A stretch of 64,000 nucleotides of DNA, from the NCBI GenBank assembly GCA_040769385.1, contig JAXGLD010000002.1:496001-560000 (forward strand), written 5' to 3'. Source of the DNA: PHAA01 sp022706565. Its GTDB lineage: Bacteria > Bacillota > Syntrophomonadia > Syntrophomonadales > Syntrophomonadaceae. The notes under the pieces were generated by a model. It was given only the letters and a program-made list of their open reading frames with translations. It was not told the DNA's origin and did not search any database. Both the position numbers and the translations under genes were made by a program. Positions 51,330 through 60,400 of the stretch are shown in pieces (position 1 is the stretch's first letter; every line of letters starts with the position of its first letter).

Positions 51330-52883
51330 TTATTGTCCTGCTATCTCCAAAAGGGTATAAGGCAGGTAATCGATGATATCGCCGGCTATCATGCCCCTCT
51401 GGCCCACGTCCGCCGCCGCTTGGTCACCGGCCCGGCCATGGATGTATACCCCGGCCACCGCTGCCTGCTGGGTCTTGAGGCCTTGAGCGATAAGACCGGT
51501 AATGATTCCGCTCAAAACGTCGCCGCTGCCCGCAGTAGCCATGCCCGGATTGCCGCTGCTGTTTATGTGTACGTCACCGTGGGGGCAGGCCACCACCGTT
51601 TGATGGCCCTTAAGCACTATGGTTATACCCCAGTTGACGGCGTAACGGGAAGCAACTTCGATCCGGTTGTGCTGGATTTCCTCCACGGTCAGCCCCGTCA
51701 GCCGTGCCAGCTCCCGTGGGTGGGGGGTGATAACCACCGGCACCTGGCGGTCGCTGAGTACGTCAGGGTCTGATGCCAGGGCATTTATACCATCAGCATC
51801 GATGAGTACCGGAACCCCGGCATTCTCCAGGATAAAACGGAGGATGGCATTGGCCTCCTGGTATCTGGACATGCCAGGACCTACTGCGCATACCGAACAG
51901 GTGCCTAGCAGGCTTTCCAGCACCGGCAGGGCATCGATGGATATACCGCCCAGGCTGGTAACGGGCAAAGCCCGGCTCATAACCTCCATCGCCGCCGCGT
52001 CCAGGATGGGCATCTGGGGTTCAGGCAGGGCGGCAGTAACCAAACCCGCCCCGCAGCGCAGGGCGGCGCAGGAAGTCATGGTGACTGCCCCGGTCATCCC
52101 GACGGAGCCACCTACTACCAGAACATGGCCATAAGTGCCTTTATGGGTGTCCGCTGCCCGGGGTGTAAGCCACCCCTTTATAGCGGTAGCATCAATAAGG
52201 TTCATTTTAAGTGCTGGATCCTCCAGCAACGAGCGGGGAATGGATATGTCAGCTACCGACAGCTGCCCCGTATATTCACTGCCCGGACTCGTTATCAGAC
52301 CTAATTTGGGCAAGGCCAGGGTCACCGTATAATCGGCTTTGACTGCCGATCCATGAACCTTGCCGGTATCGGCCTCCACTCCAGAGGCGATGTCAACCGC
52401 CAACACCGGCACCCGGCTGCGGTTAAGCAGATCCGCCACCTTGGTTTCAAAATCATTTAGGCGCCCCCGGAAGCCGATCCCATATATTGCATCGACTACC
52501 AGATCTGCCTGCAGCAACGCGGTCATCAAACCAGGCAGGTGCTGTTCCAAGGTTAATGGCTGGATGGGGATCCCCATCTTATGTAAAATATCGTAATTGA
52601 CGCGGGCATCGGGGGTCAGTGCATCAGCATCCCCTAGCAGGAAAAGGTCGATCGACGTTCCGCTGTTCGCCAAATGGCGTCCGACTACCAGACCATCCCC
52701 GCCGTTGTTGCCTTTGCCCGCCAGTATTATCACCCGGGTCCGGTTCCCCTCAGGTAAAATAGCCCGAATGGACTCCACAACACGCAGACCGGCATTCTCC
52801 ATCAGCAACAGACTGGGTATCATATACTCCTGGCTGGCCCGTCTATCGATAGTCTTCATTTCTTCCGCCTTTACCAGCTTCAT
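51330..52883 (-). CDS. nnr: Bifunctional NAD(P)H-hydrate epimerase/dehydratase
   Basis: A 517-residue fusion. The N-terminal YjeF_N epimerase (about 1-210) has VIILAGKGNNGGDGLVVGRHL. The C-terminal kinase-like dehydratase (about 230-515) has HKGTYGHVLVVGGSVGMTGA and NPGMATAGSGDVLSGIITGLIAQG. It repairs hydrated NAD(P)H. I use ATG 52883, placed 8 bp after AAGGAG; a GTG 9 bp upstream overlaps the acpS stop. Confidence 0.95.
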   Translation of the reverse strand: MKLVKAEEMKTIDRRASQEYMIPSLLLMENAGLRVVESIRAILPEGNRTRVIILAGKGNNGGDGLVVGRHLANSGTSIDLFLLGDADALTPDARVNYDILHKMGIPIQPLTLEQHLPGLMTALLQADLVVDAIYGIGFRGRLNDFETKVADLLNRSRVPVLAVDIASGVEADTGKVHGSAVKADYTVTLALPKLGLITSPGSEYTGQLSVADISIPRSLLEDPALKMNLIDATAIKGWLTPRAADTHKGTYGHVLVVGGSVGMTGAVTMTSCAALRCGAGLVTAALPEPQMPILDAAAMEVMSRALPVTSLGGISIDALPVLESLLGTCSVCAVGPGMSRYQEANAILRFILENAGVPVLIDADGINALASDPDVLSDRQVPVVITPHPRELARLTGLTVEEIQHNRIEVASRYAVNWGITIVLKGHQTVVACPHGDVHINSSGNPGMATAGSGDVLSGIITGLIAQGLKTQQAAVAGVYIHGRAGDQAAADVGQRGMIAGDIIDYLPYTLLEIAGQ

Positions 52884-52888
52884 GGGTC

Positions 52889-53257
52889 TCACTCCTTGTC
52901 GGCAATAACTATGGCGATAGCCTGTCCGCGGCTATGGGAGAGACTGAGGACCAGGTTATTTATGCCTGCCCGGCGGGATTCCTCCAAAGCCCGGCCATGC
53001 AGTACCAACCGGGGTTTGCCGTCGGGATCTACTACTACTTCGGTATCCTGGAATGACACCCCGGTTATGAACACCGGGTCCAATTTGCGCACTGCTTCAC
53101 GAGCGGCAAAACGGGCTGCCAGGGAGGGAAAGGGGTCGGCTTTGCCCCTGCAATAATCCAGTTCGCCGGCGGTGAATACACGTTCCAGGAAACGCGGTGT
53201 CCGGGCGGCAGCCGCCCTGATCCGGTCTATGTCCACAATATCGATGCCCACCAGCAT
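52889..53257 (-). CDS. acpS: Holo-[acyl-carrier-protein] synthase
   Basis: A 122-residue AcpS: LVGIDIVDIDRIRAAAARTP and the FAAREAVRKL block with GKPRLVLHG. It attaches phosphopantetheine to acyl carrier protein; it could in principle also prime the carrier domain of the A-T-TE protein at 15129-17735, though that type often needs a Sfp-like enzyme. Leads the acpS-nnr-CBS-alr gene row. Confidence 0.94.
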   Translation of the reverse strand: MLVGIDIVDIDRIRAAAARTPRFLERVFTAGELDYCRGKADPFPSLAARFAAREAVRKLDPVFITGVSFQDTEVVVDPDGKPRLVLHGRALEESRRAGINNLVLSLSHSRGQAIAIVIADKE

Positions 53258-53308
53258 ATGGTCCCCCCGTCATTCGACAGCCCGCAACGGCGGCCAATCC
53301 AGTATTAA

Positions 53309-53887
53309 TTATAATACTATCAGCTTGCGGGCATGAAACATTTCTTCCGCAATAGTGTACATGTTGCCGATAGAGCCTACCTCCAGTTTGTCGGTGAGGC
53401 CGTAGAAATCCAGACAGGTACCGCAGGACATGACTTCAACCCCGTTTTTAGCCAGGTTCTTGATATGCTCCAGAACCTCGGAGCCAGCTGTGGTCAACAA
53501 TACCCCGCCGTTGAGGAATATCAAGGTTTCCAATTCTCCCTCCATCTGCGTCAGGGTGTACAGGAAGCTCTTCATCAGCACGCTGCCCAGCACATCATCA
53601 CCCTGCCCCAGTACATTGCTTTTTACCACCACTGTGGCCCCCGCTTTTATACTTTGCTTCTGGGGGATGGCTTCCTCCTTGGTGATATTTATATAAAAGA
53701 GTCCGTCCTGTTCCTCCACCATGCTCCCCAGATTCATGGTCTTAACCAGTCTGGATATGTTCTCCAGGGCTGCCCGGTTATCGACAATAGCCAACACCTC
53801 ACTGACATCCTGACTGTCCAGAGCCTTTTTGGTCATTATCACCGGTTCGGGACAGTTTAAGCCACGGGCATCAATCGTTTGTTTCAT
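53309..53887 (-). CDS. yedF: Sulfurtransferase-like selenium metabolism protein YedF
   Basis: A 192-residue protein: a TusA/SirA-like N-domain with CPEPVI (about 1-72), then a DsrE-like C-domain with SCGTCLDFYGL. YedF is found with selenium genes (selD, selA), none of which are in the window. A palindrome CATATAC-CA-GTATATG (53930-53945) lies upstream. Confidence 0.92.
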   Translation of the reverse strand: MKQTIDARGLNCPEPVIMTKKALDSQDVSEVLAIVDNRAALENISRLVKTMNLGSMVEEQDGLFYINITKEEAIPQKQSIKAGATVVVKSNVLGQGDDVLGSVLMKSFLYTLTQMEGELETLIFLNGGVLLTTAGSEVLEHIKNLAKNGVEVMSCGTCLDFYGLTDKLEVGSIGNMYTIAEEMFHARKLIVL

Positions 53888-54214
53888 ATCGCATCCTCAT
53901 TTCTGTAAGATTTTACGAATCAATTTTTACATATACCAGTATATGACACTCTTCCAACATCGCCAACCTACAAACCCCACCCCATCACCAAATTTTATGC
54001 TGGTATTTTTACAGGTAGTTGTAATATAATGTCTATTATATAAGCTGGTCTGACCACCAGGACACCAGACAGTCGGGGGATCAGTCTCCAGCAGCAGTTA
54101 AAAATATTATGCGCATTGAAATGGATAATGAATCGCTGGCGGGCTTGCTGATGACCATCGCGCTCATTGCAAAGCTTCCAACTGGACAGCACTATTGAAG
54201 AACGGAGGAATACT
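53888..54214. promoter_or_regulatory. Divergent yedF/por promoter region with PdhR/FadR-like palindrome
   Basis: 327-bp divergent spacer. Near 53930-53945 is CATATAC-CA-GTATATG, close to yedF. TGGTCTGACCA (54046-54056) matches the TGGT-N3-ACCA core bound by several FadR-subfamily GntR regulators. It lies 16 bp after a TATAAT (54025-54030), where a repressor would block the por operon. A short ATG frame at 54104 has no ribosome site. Confidence 0.55.
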
Positions 54215-54766
54215 ATGTTAGAGCTACGGATCAACGGTTTTGGCGGGCAGGGTTCAGTCACCCTGGCTCATTTGCTGGCGCAGGCAGCGCTGGAAAACGG
54301 CGAACATGGCCAGGCCCTGCCTTTCTTTGGGGTGGAACGCCGCGGGGCCCCGGTGCGAGCCGCGGTGCGTATGTCCCCGACTACCATCCACGCCCATAGT
54401 CAATGTGAATGGCCTGATTATGTAGTGGTAATGAGCGAAAAACTCACCGCCCCCGCGATCCACGAAGGTGTCAAAGCGGCCGGCACGGTTATCATTAACG
54501 CTCCGTTCGCCAAACCGGTGGCTAATCACCCCACCTGGTACGTGGACGCCGACACCATCGCCCGAGAAGCAAATTTATTTTCTGCTGACGGACCTTTAAT
54601 CAATATTCCTTTGTTTGGAGCAGTATGTCGGGTCTTGGATATCCCCCAGCCGATTATGGAACAAACTATCCGCAACAAATGGCCTGGTCCCAGCGGCGAG
54701 CGTAATCTGGGGGCCGCTGCCGAGGCTTACAACACAGTAACCGAGATCAGGGCTCAGATAGCCTAA
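54215..54766 (+). CDS. porG: 2-oxoacid:ferredoxin oxidoreductase gamma subunit
   Basis: A 183-residue gamma subunit: LELRINGFGGQGSVTLAHLLAQAA is the signature N-terminus, then FFGVERRGAPVRAAVRMS. It pairs with the D, A and B subunits that follow. ATG 54215 is placed after GGAGGAATACT. It is separated from porD by a terminator-like hairpin (54814-54848). Confidence 0.92.
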   Translation: MLELRINGFGGQGSVTLAHLLAQAALENGEHGQALPFFGVERRGAPVRAAVRMSPTTIHAHSQCEWPDYVVVMSEKLTAPAIHEGVKAAGTVIINAPFAKPVANHPTWYVDADTIAREANLFSADGPLINIPLFGAVCRVLDIPQPIMEQTIRNKWPGPSGERNLGAAAEAYNTVTEIRAQIA

Positions 54767-54813
54767 CGGGTTTGTAAACAGGCTGCCAGCCAGTTTCCAG
54801 GCACCGCTGCGAC

Positions 54814-54848
54814 GAGGCGGATGACATCTTTCCGCCTCTTTTTTATTT
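54814..54848 (+). terminator. Terminator-like hairpin inside the por operon
   Basis: GAGGCGGA (54814-54821) and TCCGCCTC (54831-54838), 9-base loop, then TTTTTTATTTTG. An intrinsic terminator by form, 48 bp after porG and 26 bp before porD. Confidence 0.75.
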
Positions 54849-54873
54849 TGCTTAGCGAAAGGAATGGAATCAA

Positions 54874-55131
54874 ATGAGATTAGTCACCAAGATTTACAGG
54901 CCCATTTCCTGGCCGACCCTGGGAGCCGGCGGTGAGACCGGTTCCTGGCGAACCCACCGTCCGGTGGTCGATGTGGAGAAGTGCAATAAATGCCAGATAT
55001 GCTGGGTGTATTGCCCGGAAGCCGTCATTGACCGCTTGGAACCGGTTATCGATTACCGTTACTGCAAGGGATGCGGGGTATGTGCCTTGGAATGTCCCAC
55101 TGGCGCTATCAGCATGGAACAGGAGGAGTAG
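54874..55131 (+). CDS. porD: 2-oxoacid:ferredoxin oxidoreductase delta (ferredoxin) subunit
   Basis: An 85-residue 2[4Fe-4S] protein: CNKCQICWVYCPEA and CKGCGVCALECPTGA, the electron-exit subunit. The first 35 residues (KIYRPISWPTLGAGGETGSWRTHRPVVD) match PorD leaders. AAAGGAATGG precedes the ATG. Confidence 0.93.
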   Translation: MRLVTKIYRPISWPTLGAGGETGSWRTHRPVVDVEKCNKCQICWVYCPEAVIDRLEPVIDYRYCKGCGVCALECPTGAISMEQEE

Positions 55132-55135
55132 CCCT

Positions 55136-56278
55136 ATGAAAACAGCACCCAGAGAGGCACAAGTCAGAATGGAGACCGGCGCCTACACCGCCGCCTTGGC
55201 AGTAAAAAGCGCCCGGGTCGATGTGGTGCCCGGCTATCCCATCACTCCCCAGACCAGCATTATGGAAGCCATAGCCGCCATGGTCGACAGCGGCGAACTC
55301 CATGCCCGTTTCATTCCGGTGGAAGGCGAACACAGCGTCTTAGCTGCGGCAGTGGCCGCATCCGCTGCCGGGGCCCGGGTTTTTACCGCTACCTCAGCCA
55401 ACGGCCTGCTTTATATGCACGAGGTTTTACATATGGCTTCGGGGGGGCGTTTGCCGGTTGTGATGTGCAATGTCAACCGTGGCATTTTTGCCCCCTGGAC
55501 TCTGTGGGCCGATCATCAGGATTCCTTCGCCCAGCGCGATACCGGCTGGCTGCAATTCCACTGTTCCTCCAACCAGGAGGTTTTCAACACCATATTGCAA
55601 GCCTTCCGGGTGGCGGAACAGATCAACATCCCGGTGATGGTTAATTTTGATGGTTTTGCTATCTCCCATTGCCTGATGCCCCTAACCGTACCGCACCAGG
55701 AGATCATCGACCGCTTCCTGCCTCCCCATCAACCGGAATGGAAGCTCGATACTGCTCATCCCTCGTCATTCTGTAACGTGACCATGGCCGCTGAATACGC
55801 CACCTTCCGCCAGATGCTGTCTGAAGATATGCAGGCGGCCATACCGGTAGTCAAGCAGGCCGCTCAGGAATACCAGCAGCTCACCGGTATGTGGGATGGC
55901 GACACCATTGATACCTATCGGCTGGAAGACGCCGAAGTGGTAGCCTTCGCTGTCAACAGCATGGCGGCCGAATTAAGGCTTTCCGTGGATATTCTGCGCG
56001 AACAGGGCATCAAGGCAGGCCTGTTGCGACCGCGCCTGTATCTGCCCTTCCCAGCTGAAGATATTATCGATGCCCTGCCTCAAAATGCCCAGGTCATGGT
56101 GCTGGACCGCAATTACAACTACGGCCACCCCGGAGGAATCCTGGCAGCCGAGCTGAAAAGCGCCCTGTTCGGCCGGCGCAACGATGTTACGATAAAGAAC
56201 CGGGTAATGGGCATCGGCGGTATCGATTTGACCCGCCGCTTCATGGCCGCCGAGATTCGCGCCATGTTGGACGAATAG
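55136..56278 (+). CDS. porA: 2-oxoacid:ferredoxin oxidoreductase alpha subunit (PorA type)
   Basis: A 380-residue alpha subunit: VPGYPITPQTSIMEAIA, FIPVEGEHSVLAAAVAASAAGARVFTATSANG, MHEVLHMASGGRLPVV and ADHQDSFAQRDTGWLQ are PorA features. Pyruvate is the likely substrate; 2-oxoisovalerate enzymes share this form and are not excluded. ATG 55136 follows AGGAGGAG in the porD tail; frame upstream of it is unlikely to be coding. Confidence 0.9.
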   Translation: MKTAPREAQVRMETGAYTAALAVKSARVDVVPGYPITPQTSIMEAIAAMVDSGELHARFIPVEGEHSVLAAAVAASAAGARVFTATSANGLLYMHEVLHMASGGRLPVVMCNVNRGIFAPWTLWADHQDSFAQRDTGWLQFHCSSNQEVFNTILQAFRVAEQINIPVMVNFDGFAISHCLMPLTVPHQEIIDRFLPPHQPEWKLDTAHPSSFCNVTMAAEYATFRQMLSEDMQAAIPVVKQAAQEYQQLTGMWDGDTIDTYRLEDAEVVAFAVNSMAAELRLSVDILREQGIKAGLLRPRLYLPFPAEDIIDALPQNAQVMVLDRNYNYGHPGGILAAELKSALFGRRNDVTIKNRVMGIGGIDLTRRFMAAEIRAMLDE

Positions 56279-56310
56279 AAAACATAGACCATGAAAGGAA
56301 TGGAAAATAT

Positions 56311-57249
56311 ATGGCGACCAGTATCAAAAAATTACCCGATAATGAGCAGGTTTTAAGCGGCAACGGCGCTTGCGGCGGTTGCCCGGCCACCATGGCCTTG
56401 CGTATTGTGGGCAAGGCGCTGGGCCCCAATGCTATCATGCTGCTAACCCCCTCCTGCTCGGTGGCCAGCATGGGTATGACCCCCAAGCTGGGCTACAACT
56501 GGCCCTGCATAAACATCACCTTTGCCTCCGCCGGCTCCTCAGCATCCGGCATCAGCAACGCGGTCGAAATACTGAAGGAAAAAGGGCGCCTGGAGGGCGA
56601 CCTACCCACCGTGTTTAGCTGGGTCGGGGATGGCGGCACCTATGACATAGGCTTCCAGGCTCTTTCTGCAGCCGCCGAGCGTAATGACAATATCATTCAC
56701 TTCTGCTATAACAATGAGGCCTATAGTAACACAGGTGTGCAACGCAGCGGCGCCACCCCCCGCGGCACTTTTACTACTACCACCCCCAGCGGCAAGCTCC
56801 AGGCCAAGAAAAATATGGCCCTGTTGATGCTGGAACACCGTATCCCCTACGTGGCTACCGCCACCGTGGCTTACCCAGGCGATCTGTATGACAAGGTGGT
56901 CAAGGCCAAAAACATCCAGGGAACGAAATATATCGAGATCCTGGCCCCCTGTTATCTGGGTTGGCAGTTCGATATGGCGGAAACCGTCCAGCATAGCCGG
57001 ATGGCCGTGCGCAGCGGCGCCTGGCTGTTATGGGAAGCAGATAACGGCAAGATCAGCTTCAACAGCCCAACTGCGCAGATTATCAATGGCAAGCGAGCGG
57101 CAGTCCCGGTAGACGAATACTTACTGAAACAAGGCCGTTTCAACCGTCTGCTAAAGGGACCTGATGCCCAGCAGCGCATAGCCGCAATACAGAGTGACAT
57201 CGATCGCGAGATTGCTTTTATGCGGGAACGGGCCAAGATTACCTATTAA
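56311..57249 (+). CDS. porB: 2-oxoacid:ferredoxin oxidoreductase beta subunit
   Basis: A 312-residue TPP-binding subunit: GNGACGGCPATMALRIVG with cluster Cys, GDGGTYDIGFQALSAAAERNDNIIHFCYNNEAYSNTG as the TPP/Mg site. It completes the four-subunit enzyme that converts 2-oxoacid and CoA to acyl-CoA, CO2 and reduced ferredoxin. GGAATGG precedes the ATG. Confidence 0.93.
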   Translation: MATSIKKLPDNEQVLSGNGACGGCPATMALRIVGKALGPNAIMLLTPSCSVASMGMTPKLGYNWPCINITFASAGSSASGISNAVEILKEKGRLEGDLPTVFSWVGDGGTYDIGFQALSAAAERNDNIIHFCYNNEAYSNTGVQRSGATPRGTFTTTTPSGKLQAKKNMALLMLEHRIPYVATATVAYPGDLYDKVVKAKNIQGTKYIEILAPCYLGWQFDMAETVQHSRMAVRSGAWLLWEADNGKISFNSPTAQIINGKRAAVPVDEYLLKQGRFNRLLKGPDAQQRIAAIQSDIDREIAFMRERAKITY

Positions 57250-57505
57250 CCATAATGACGGAAATGAGATTTGGGGCCAACATATCCGGCCTTTGCGGTT
57301 ATAGAGGCAGCAAATCCTGCGGCTCAGCGCCGCAAGTTGACAAATCGGGTTCAGGCCGGCAAAATTTAAATGACGGTTACATTAATTCATAGTCTGAGAC
57401 GGGCACCAGTCACCACTATTCTACCGGTAGCGGCCGCAGGAGCGCCGAGGGTATGGTCCCGTTATAACAACCACTGAGTCTGGATATCTTACAGGAGGAC
57501 TCGAT
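57250..57505. other. Spacer after por operon
   Basis: No gene seen. It holds a short hairpin (TGCGGC-TCAGC-GCCGCA, near 57318-57334) and a possible promoter for the GntR gene with TTGACA (57337-57342) and CAAAAT 17 bp later. Confidence 0.35.
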
Positions 57506-58198
57506 TTGACCTTTCAGCCGATTAAAACCAAAAAAATATACGAAGAGATCATGGAGCAGATACGCCAGATGATTGCCCAGGGTGATCTGAAGCCAGGCGA
57601 TAAACTGCCGTCTGAACGGGAGCTGGCTGACACCCTGGGAGTCAGTCGCACATCAGTTCGGGAAGCGCTCACTGCCTTGGGAGCACTGGGCATCATCGAC
57701 GTGAAGTCCGGTGAGGGTACCTTTATCCGCCGCAGCAATGACTCCGAAACCTTCGAACCGTTGGGGTTGTTGCTGGCTATCGAACGTAATCCGGAGGTCC
57801 AGTTGATGGAAGTGCGGAGGATATTGGAAACTGAGTCGGCGGCTCTGGCCGCCAAAAGAGCAACCCCGGAGGACCTGGAGAAAATCGAGGCGGCTCTGGA
57901 GGTAATGAAGAACGCGGATACGGTTCGGGGAGCGGTAGATGCCGACCTGCGCTTTCATTTCACGATTGCCGAAGCCACCAACAATACCGTTTTACTGCGC
58001 ATTATGAACACGGTGGCCGATTTGATGCACACTACCTCGCGCCATAATCGGGAAAACCTATATGCTAAATCAAAAGGTCGGATACTCAGCGAACATGAGG
58101 CTATACTCACGGCCATCCGAAACAAGAACCCAGACCAGGCTTGGGCTCATATGCTGGAACATATCAACAACATTGAAGCGGGGATTACCCGCGCATAG
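57506..58198 (+). CDS. FadR-subfamily GntR regulator
   Basis: A 230-residue regulator: winged helix KIYEEIMEQIRQMIAQGDLKPGDKLPSERELADTLGVSRTSVREALTALG at the start, FCD effector domain about 85-225 with metal-type His residues. FadR/PdhR/LldR relatives sense organic acids such as pyruvate or lactate. Immediately downstream of por, so it is the best candidate to bind TGGTCTGACCA at 54046-54056. TTG start 57506 follows AGGAGG. Its end overlaps the convergent panE-like gene by 14 bp. Confidence 0.9.
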   Translation: MTFQPIKTKKIYEEIMEQIRQMIAQGDLKPGDKLPSERELADTLGVSRTSVREALTALGALGIIDVKSGEGTFIRRSNDSETFEPLGLLLAIERNPEVQLMEVRRILETESAALAAKRATPEDLEKIEAALEVMKNADTVRGAVDADLRFHFTIAEATNNTVLLRIMNTVADLMHTTSRHNRENLYAKSKGRILSEHEAILTAIRNKNPDQAWAHMLEHINNIEAGITRA

Positions 58199-59126
58199 AC
58201 TCCTTGGCTCTTATCAGGGCTGCAACCACTTCATTGACCGGAGTTGCAATCCCACATTGCCTGCCCAGTCGTACCACCGCCCCGTTCAAGGCATCGATTT
58301 CGGTTTTCCGTCCCCGCTGAATGTCCTGCAGCATGGAAGCATGGTGCAACGCGGTGGTTGGGATCAGTTGCCCGTAGAACACTTGCTTATAGGTCGCGGC
58401 CTCTGCCCATAAAGTATCCTGCCCGCAAGCATGCAAAACCGCGAAGATCTCATCGATTATGTCGTCCATAAGCTGGCGGGCATGCGGATCGTCGGCTAAC
58501 CGGCCATAAGGCACTTCCAGTATCGCTCCCAGGGGATTGAGGGCGGAATTGTAAATAATTTTCCCCCACACATATTTCATAACCTCACTGGATGTACGAG
58601 TCGGTATCCCCGCCTCGTCACAGGTCTGGCTTATCCTTTCCAAGACCCCGGTATCGATCAGGTTGCCGGGGGACCCAATAATCACGTCGTCGGCGATCAC
58701 CGTCACCCTGGATTCACCCGCCCCCAGTGTCTCAGCTCCAAAAATAACCCGTCCCACTATCAAACGAGCCGGGTCGATATGCTGGGATGCGGCTTCAAAA
58801 TTGCCGTATCCATTCTGGGCCAGCAGTGTATACGCAGCCGGAGATATAAATCCAGCGATCTGACTAGCCACGTCGGCCGTATCGTAGGACTTGACGGTAA
58901 GGATCACAAGGTCGAAATCCCTTTCGTCGAGATCTTCCAGGCTGGAAACCAGATTGTCTAAGCTTTGGGCATGGGTACCCCAAATTCCGCTGACCTGCAC
59001 CCCGTGCTCGGCTACCGTCCTTACTACCTCATCCCGATCCACGCCGACAACATAATGGCCCTGTTCCTTCAACAGGCATGAATAGACCGTGCCCAGGGCG
59101 CCCAAACCAAACACCAGTATCTTCAT
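58185..59126 (-). CDS. 2-dehydropantoate 2-reductase family protein
   Basis: A 313-residue PanE/ApbA fold enzyme: ILVFGLGALGTVYSCLLKEQG (NADP Rossmann), TLLAQNGYGN and KIIYNSALNPLGAI with the catalytic Lys. Family enzymes reduce 2-oxo acids, most often ketopantoate for CoA synthesis; other 2-oxoacid substrates are possible given the por neighbour. Convergent with the GntR gene. Confidence 0.88.
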   Translation of the reverse strand: MKILVFGLGALGTVYSCLLKEQGHYVVGVDRDEVVRTVAEHGVQVSGIWGTHAQSLDNLVSSLEDLDERDFDLVILTVKSYDTADVASQIAGFISPAAYTLLAQNGYGNFEAASQHIDPARLIVGRVIFGAETLGAGESRVTVIADDVIIGSPGNLIDTGVLERISQTCDEAGIPTRTSSEVMKYVWGKIIYNSALNPLGAILEVPYGRLADDPHARQLMDDIIDEIFAVLHACGQDTLWAEAATYKQVFYGQLIPTTALHHASMLQDIQRGRKTEIDALNGAVVRLGRQCGIATPVNEVVAALIRAKESMRG

Positions 59127-59203
59127 TTATGTATCACCTTTCTCAACTTAATGGAATGCAGCAATGATTATATTCTATAATAACGGACCTAATATTGGGC
59201 ATA

Positions 59204-59249
59204 AAAAGAGCCGACCTGCAATACCCAAGAAGAACTAAGCAGGCCGGCT
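59204..59249 (-). terminator. Terminator after L,D-transpeptidase
   Basis: On minus AGCCGGCCTGC and GCAGGTCGGCT arms, 19-base loop, then CTTTTTATG. About 86 bp after the gene. Confidence 0.7.
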
Positions 59250-59334
59250 GAGGGCATGATCCTCAAAGATGACTATCAGGCAGACCAAAAAAGGCTGGCC
59301 CTTGGCGCAGTCTTATTCTTTTAATACAACTTTA

Positions 59335-60291
59335 TTATTTTACTAGTCCCAGACTACGGTAGGTAGCTGTATCGCCGATCCCCGTCGGAGGCAGTCCATG
59401 CCATGTCTGATAGTATTTGACCGCCAGTTCGGTCATCTTGCCGTAGCGTCCATCGGCGTTATCAAATACAATGCCCTTTTCCTTCAGCCTGTATTGGAGG
59501 TATACCACATCTTGACCGCTTGATTTTAACTTCAGCTCGCGCCCTTTAAACCAGGAGGGAGCAATTTTACCGTTGGCCACCATCCGCACTGGAGTGCCAA
59601 CCGATACCAGAGGATACAGGCTCTCTACATCGTTATTGCGCATGCGTATACAGCCATGGGACAACGATTGTCCTACCGAGTACGGTTTATTCGTGCCATG
59701 GATGCCGTATACTCCCCAAGGGACGTTCAATCCCATCCAGCGGGTTCCGAAACCGTTGCCCCAGCCTACTGATTTCTGGATAACTTTGAATTCACCTATC
59801 GGCGAGGGTGTGGAACTCTTTCCCACCCCCACCGGAAAAGTCTTCAACACTTGATCCCCTTCGTAAAGGGTCAGCTTATGTTTTACTATATCGATTTCGA
59901 TTACTCGTTTGGCCTGGCCCTCGGTTCCAGCCAGGGCCGGCTGGTTCTGTTCCTCACCCATGAGCTTTTCCCAGACCGCTGGGGTCACCTCTCCATCCGG
60001 GGTCATACCATTGGCGACCTGGAACATCCGGACCAGATCACTGGTAGTCTGGTCGAAAACTCCATTGGGCTCTATCTCATAACCCAACTCCCGCAGGCGC
60101 GCTTGCAACATCCATACCGCTTCCCCTTCCAAGGCGGGATTGGTCAAATACAGGTTGGGAAAATCGGTGCGGTCTATCGGCTGCATACGAGCCGGCGGAG
60201 TCACTTCCTCCTGGCCGGCGGCACTGTATCCGCAGCAAGCTAGGGCCAGGCACAGGGCCAATGCCAATAAAAAGCGCTTTCGAAGCGGCAT
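59335..60291 (-). CDS. L,D-transpeptidase with two peptidoglycan-binding domains
   Basis: A 318-residue exported protein. Signal peptide about 1-24 (Cys in LALACCG could be a weak lipobox). A PG_binding_1 domain about 53-112 (GEAVWMLQARLRELGYE), a YkuD catalytic domain about 130-245 with HGTN and SHGCIRM (Cys nucleophile), and a second PG_binding_1 domain about 255-316 (DVVYLQYRLKEKGI). It would crosslink peptidoglycan 3-3 or anchor a protein. Domains on both sides of the catalytic one are less common. Confidence 0.9.
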   Translation of the reverse strand: MPLRKRFLLALALCLALACCGYSAAGQEEVTPPARMQPIDRTDFPNLYLTNPALEGEAVWMLQARLRELGYEIEPNGVFDQTTSDLVRMFQVANGMTPDGEVTPAVWEKLMGEEQNQPALAGTEGQAKRVIEIDIVKHKLTLYEGDQVLKTFPVGVGKSSTPSPIGEFKVIQKSVGWGNGFGTRWMGLNVPWGVYGIHGTNKPYSVGQSLSHGCIRMRNNDVESLYPLVSVGTPVRMVANGKIAPSWFKGRELKLKSSGQDVVYLQYRLKEKGIVFDNADGRYGKMTELAVKYYQTWHGLPPTGIGDTATYRSLGLVK

Positions 60292-60400
60292 ACGGTAACC
60301 TCCTTAAATATTATCTTTAATAGATATGCCTGTCACAGGAACAGTTATCACCTGCCGCTCCGGCAAAATTGCCGCCAAATATTGTCTTAATGGGAAGGAG

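Noticed and set aside
54104..54193. Short ATG frame (29 codons) upstream of porG
   Set aside because: No ribosome site before it and no conserved pattern seen.
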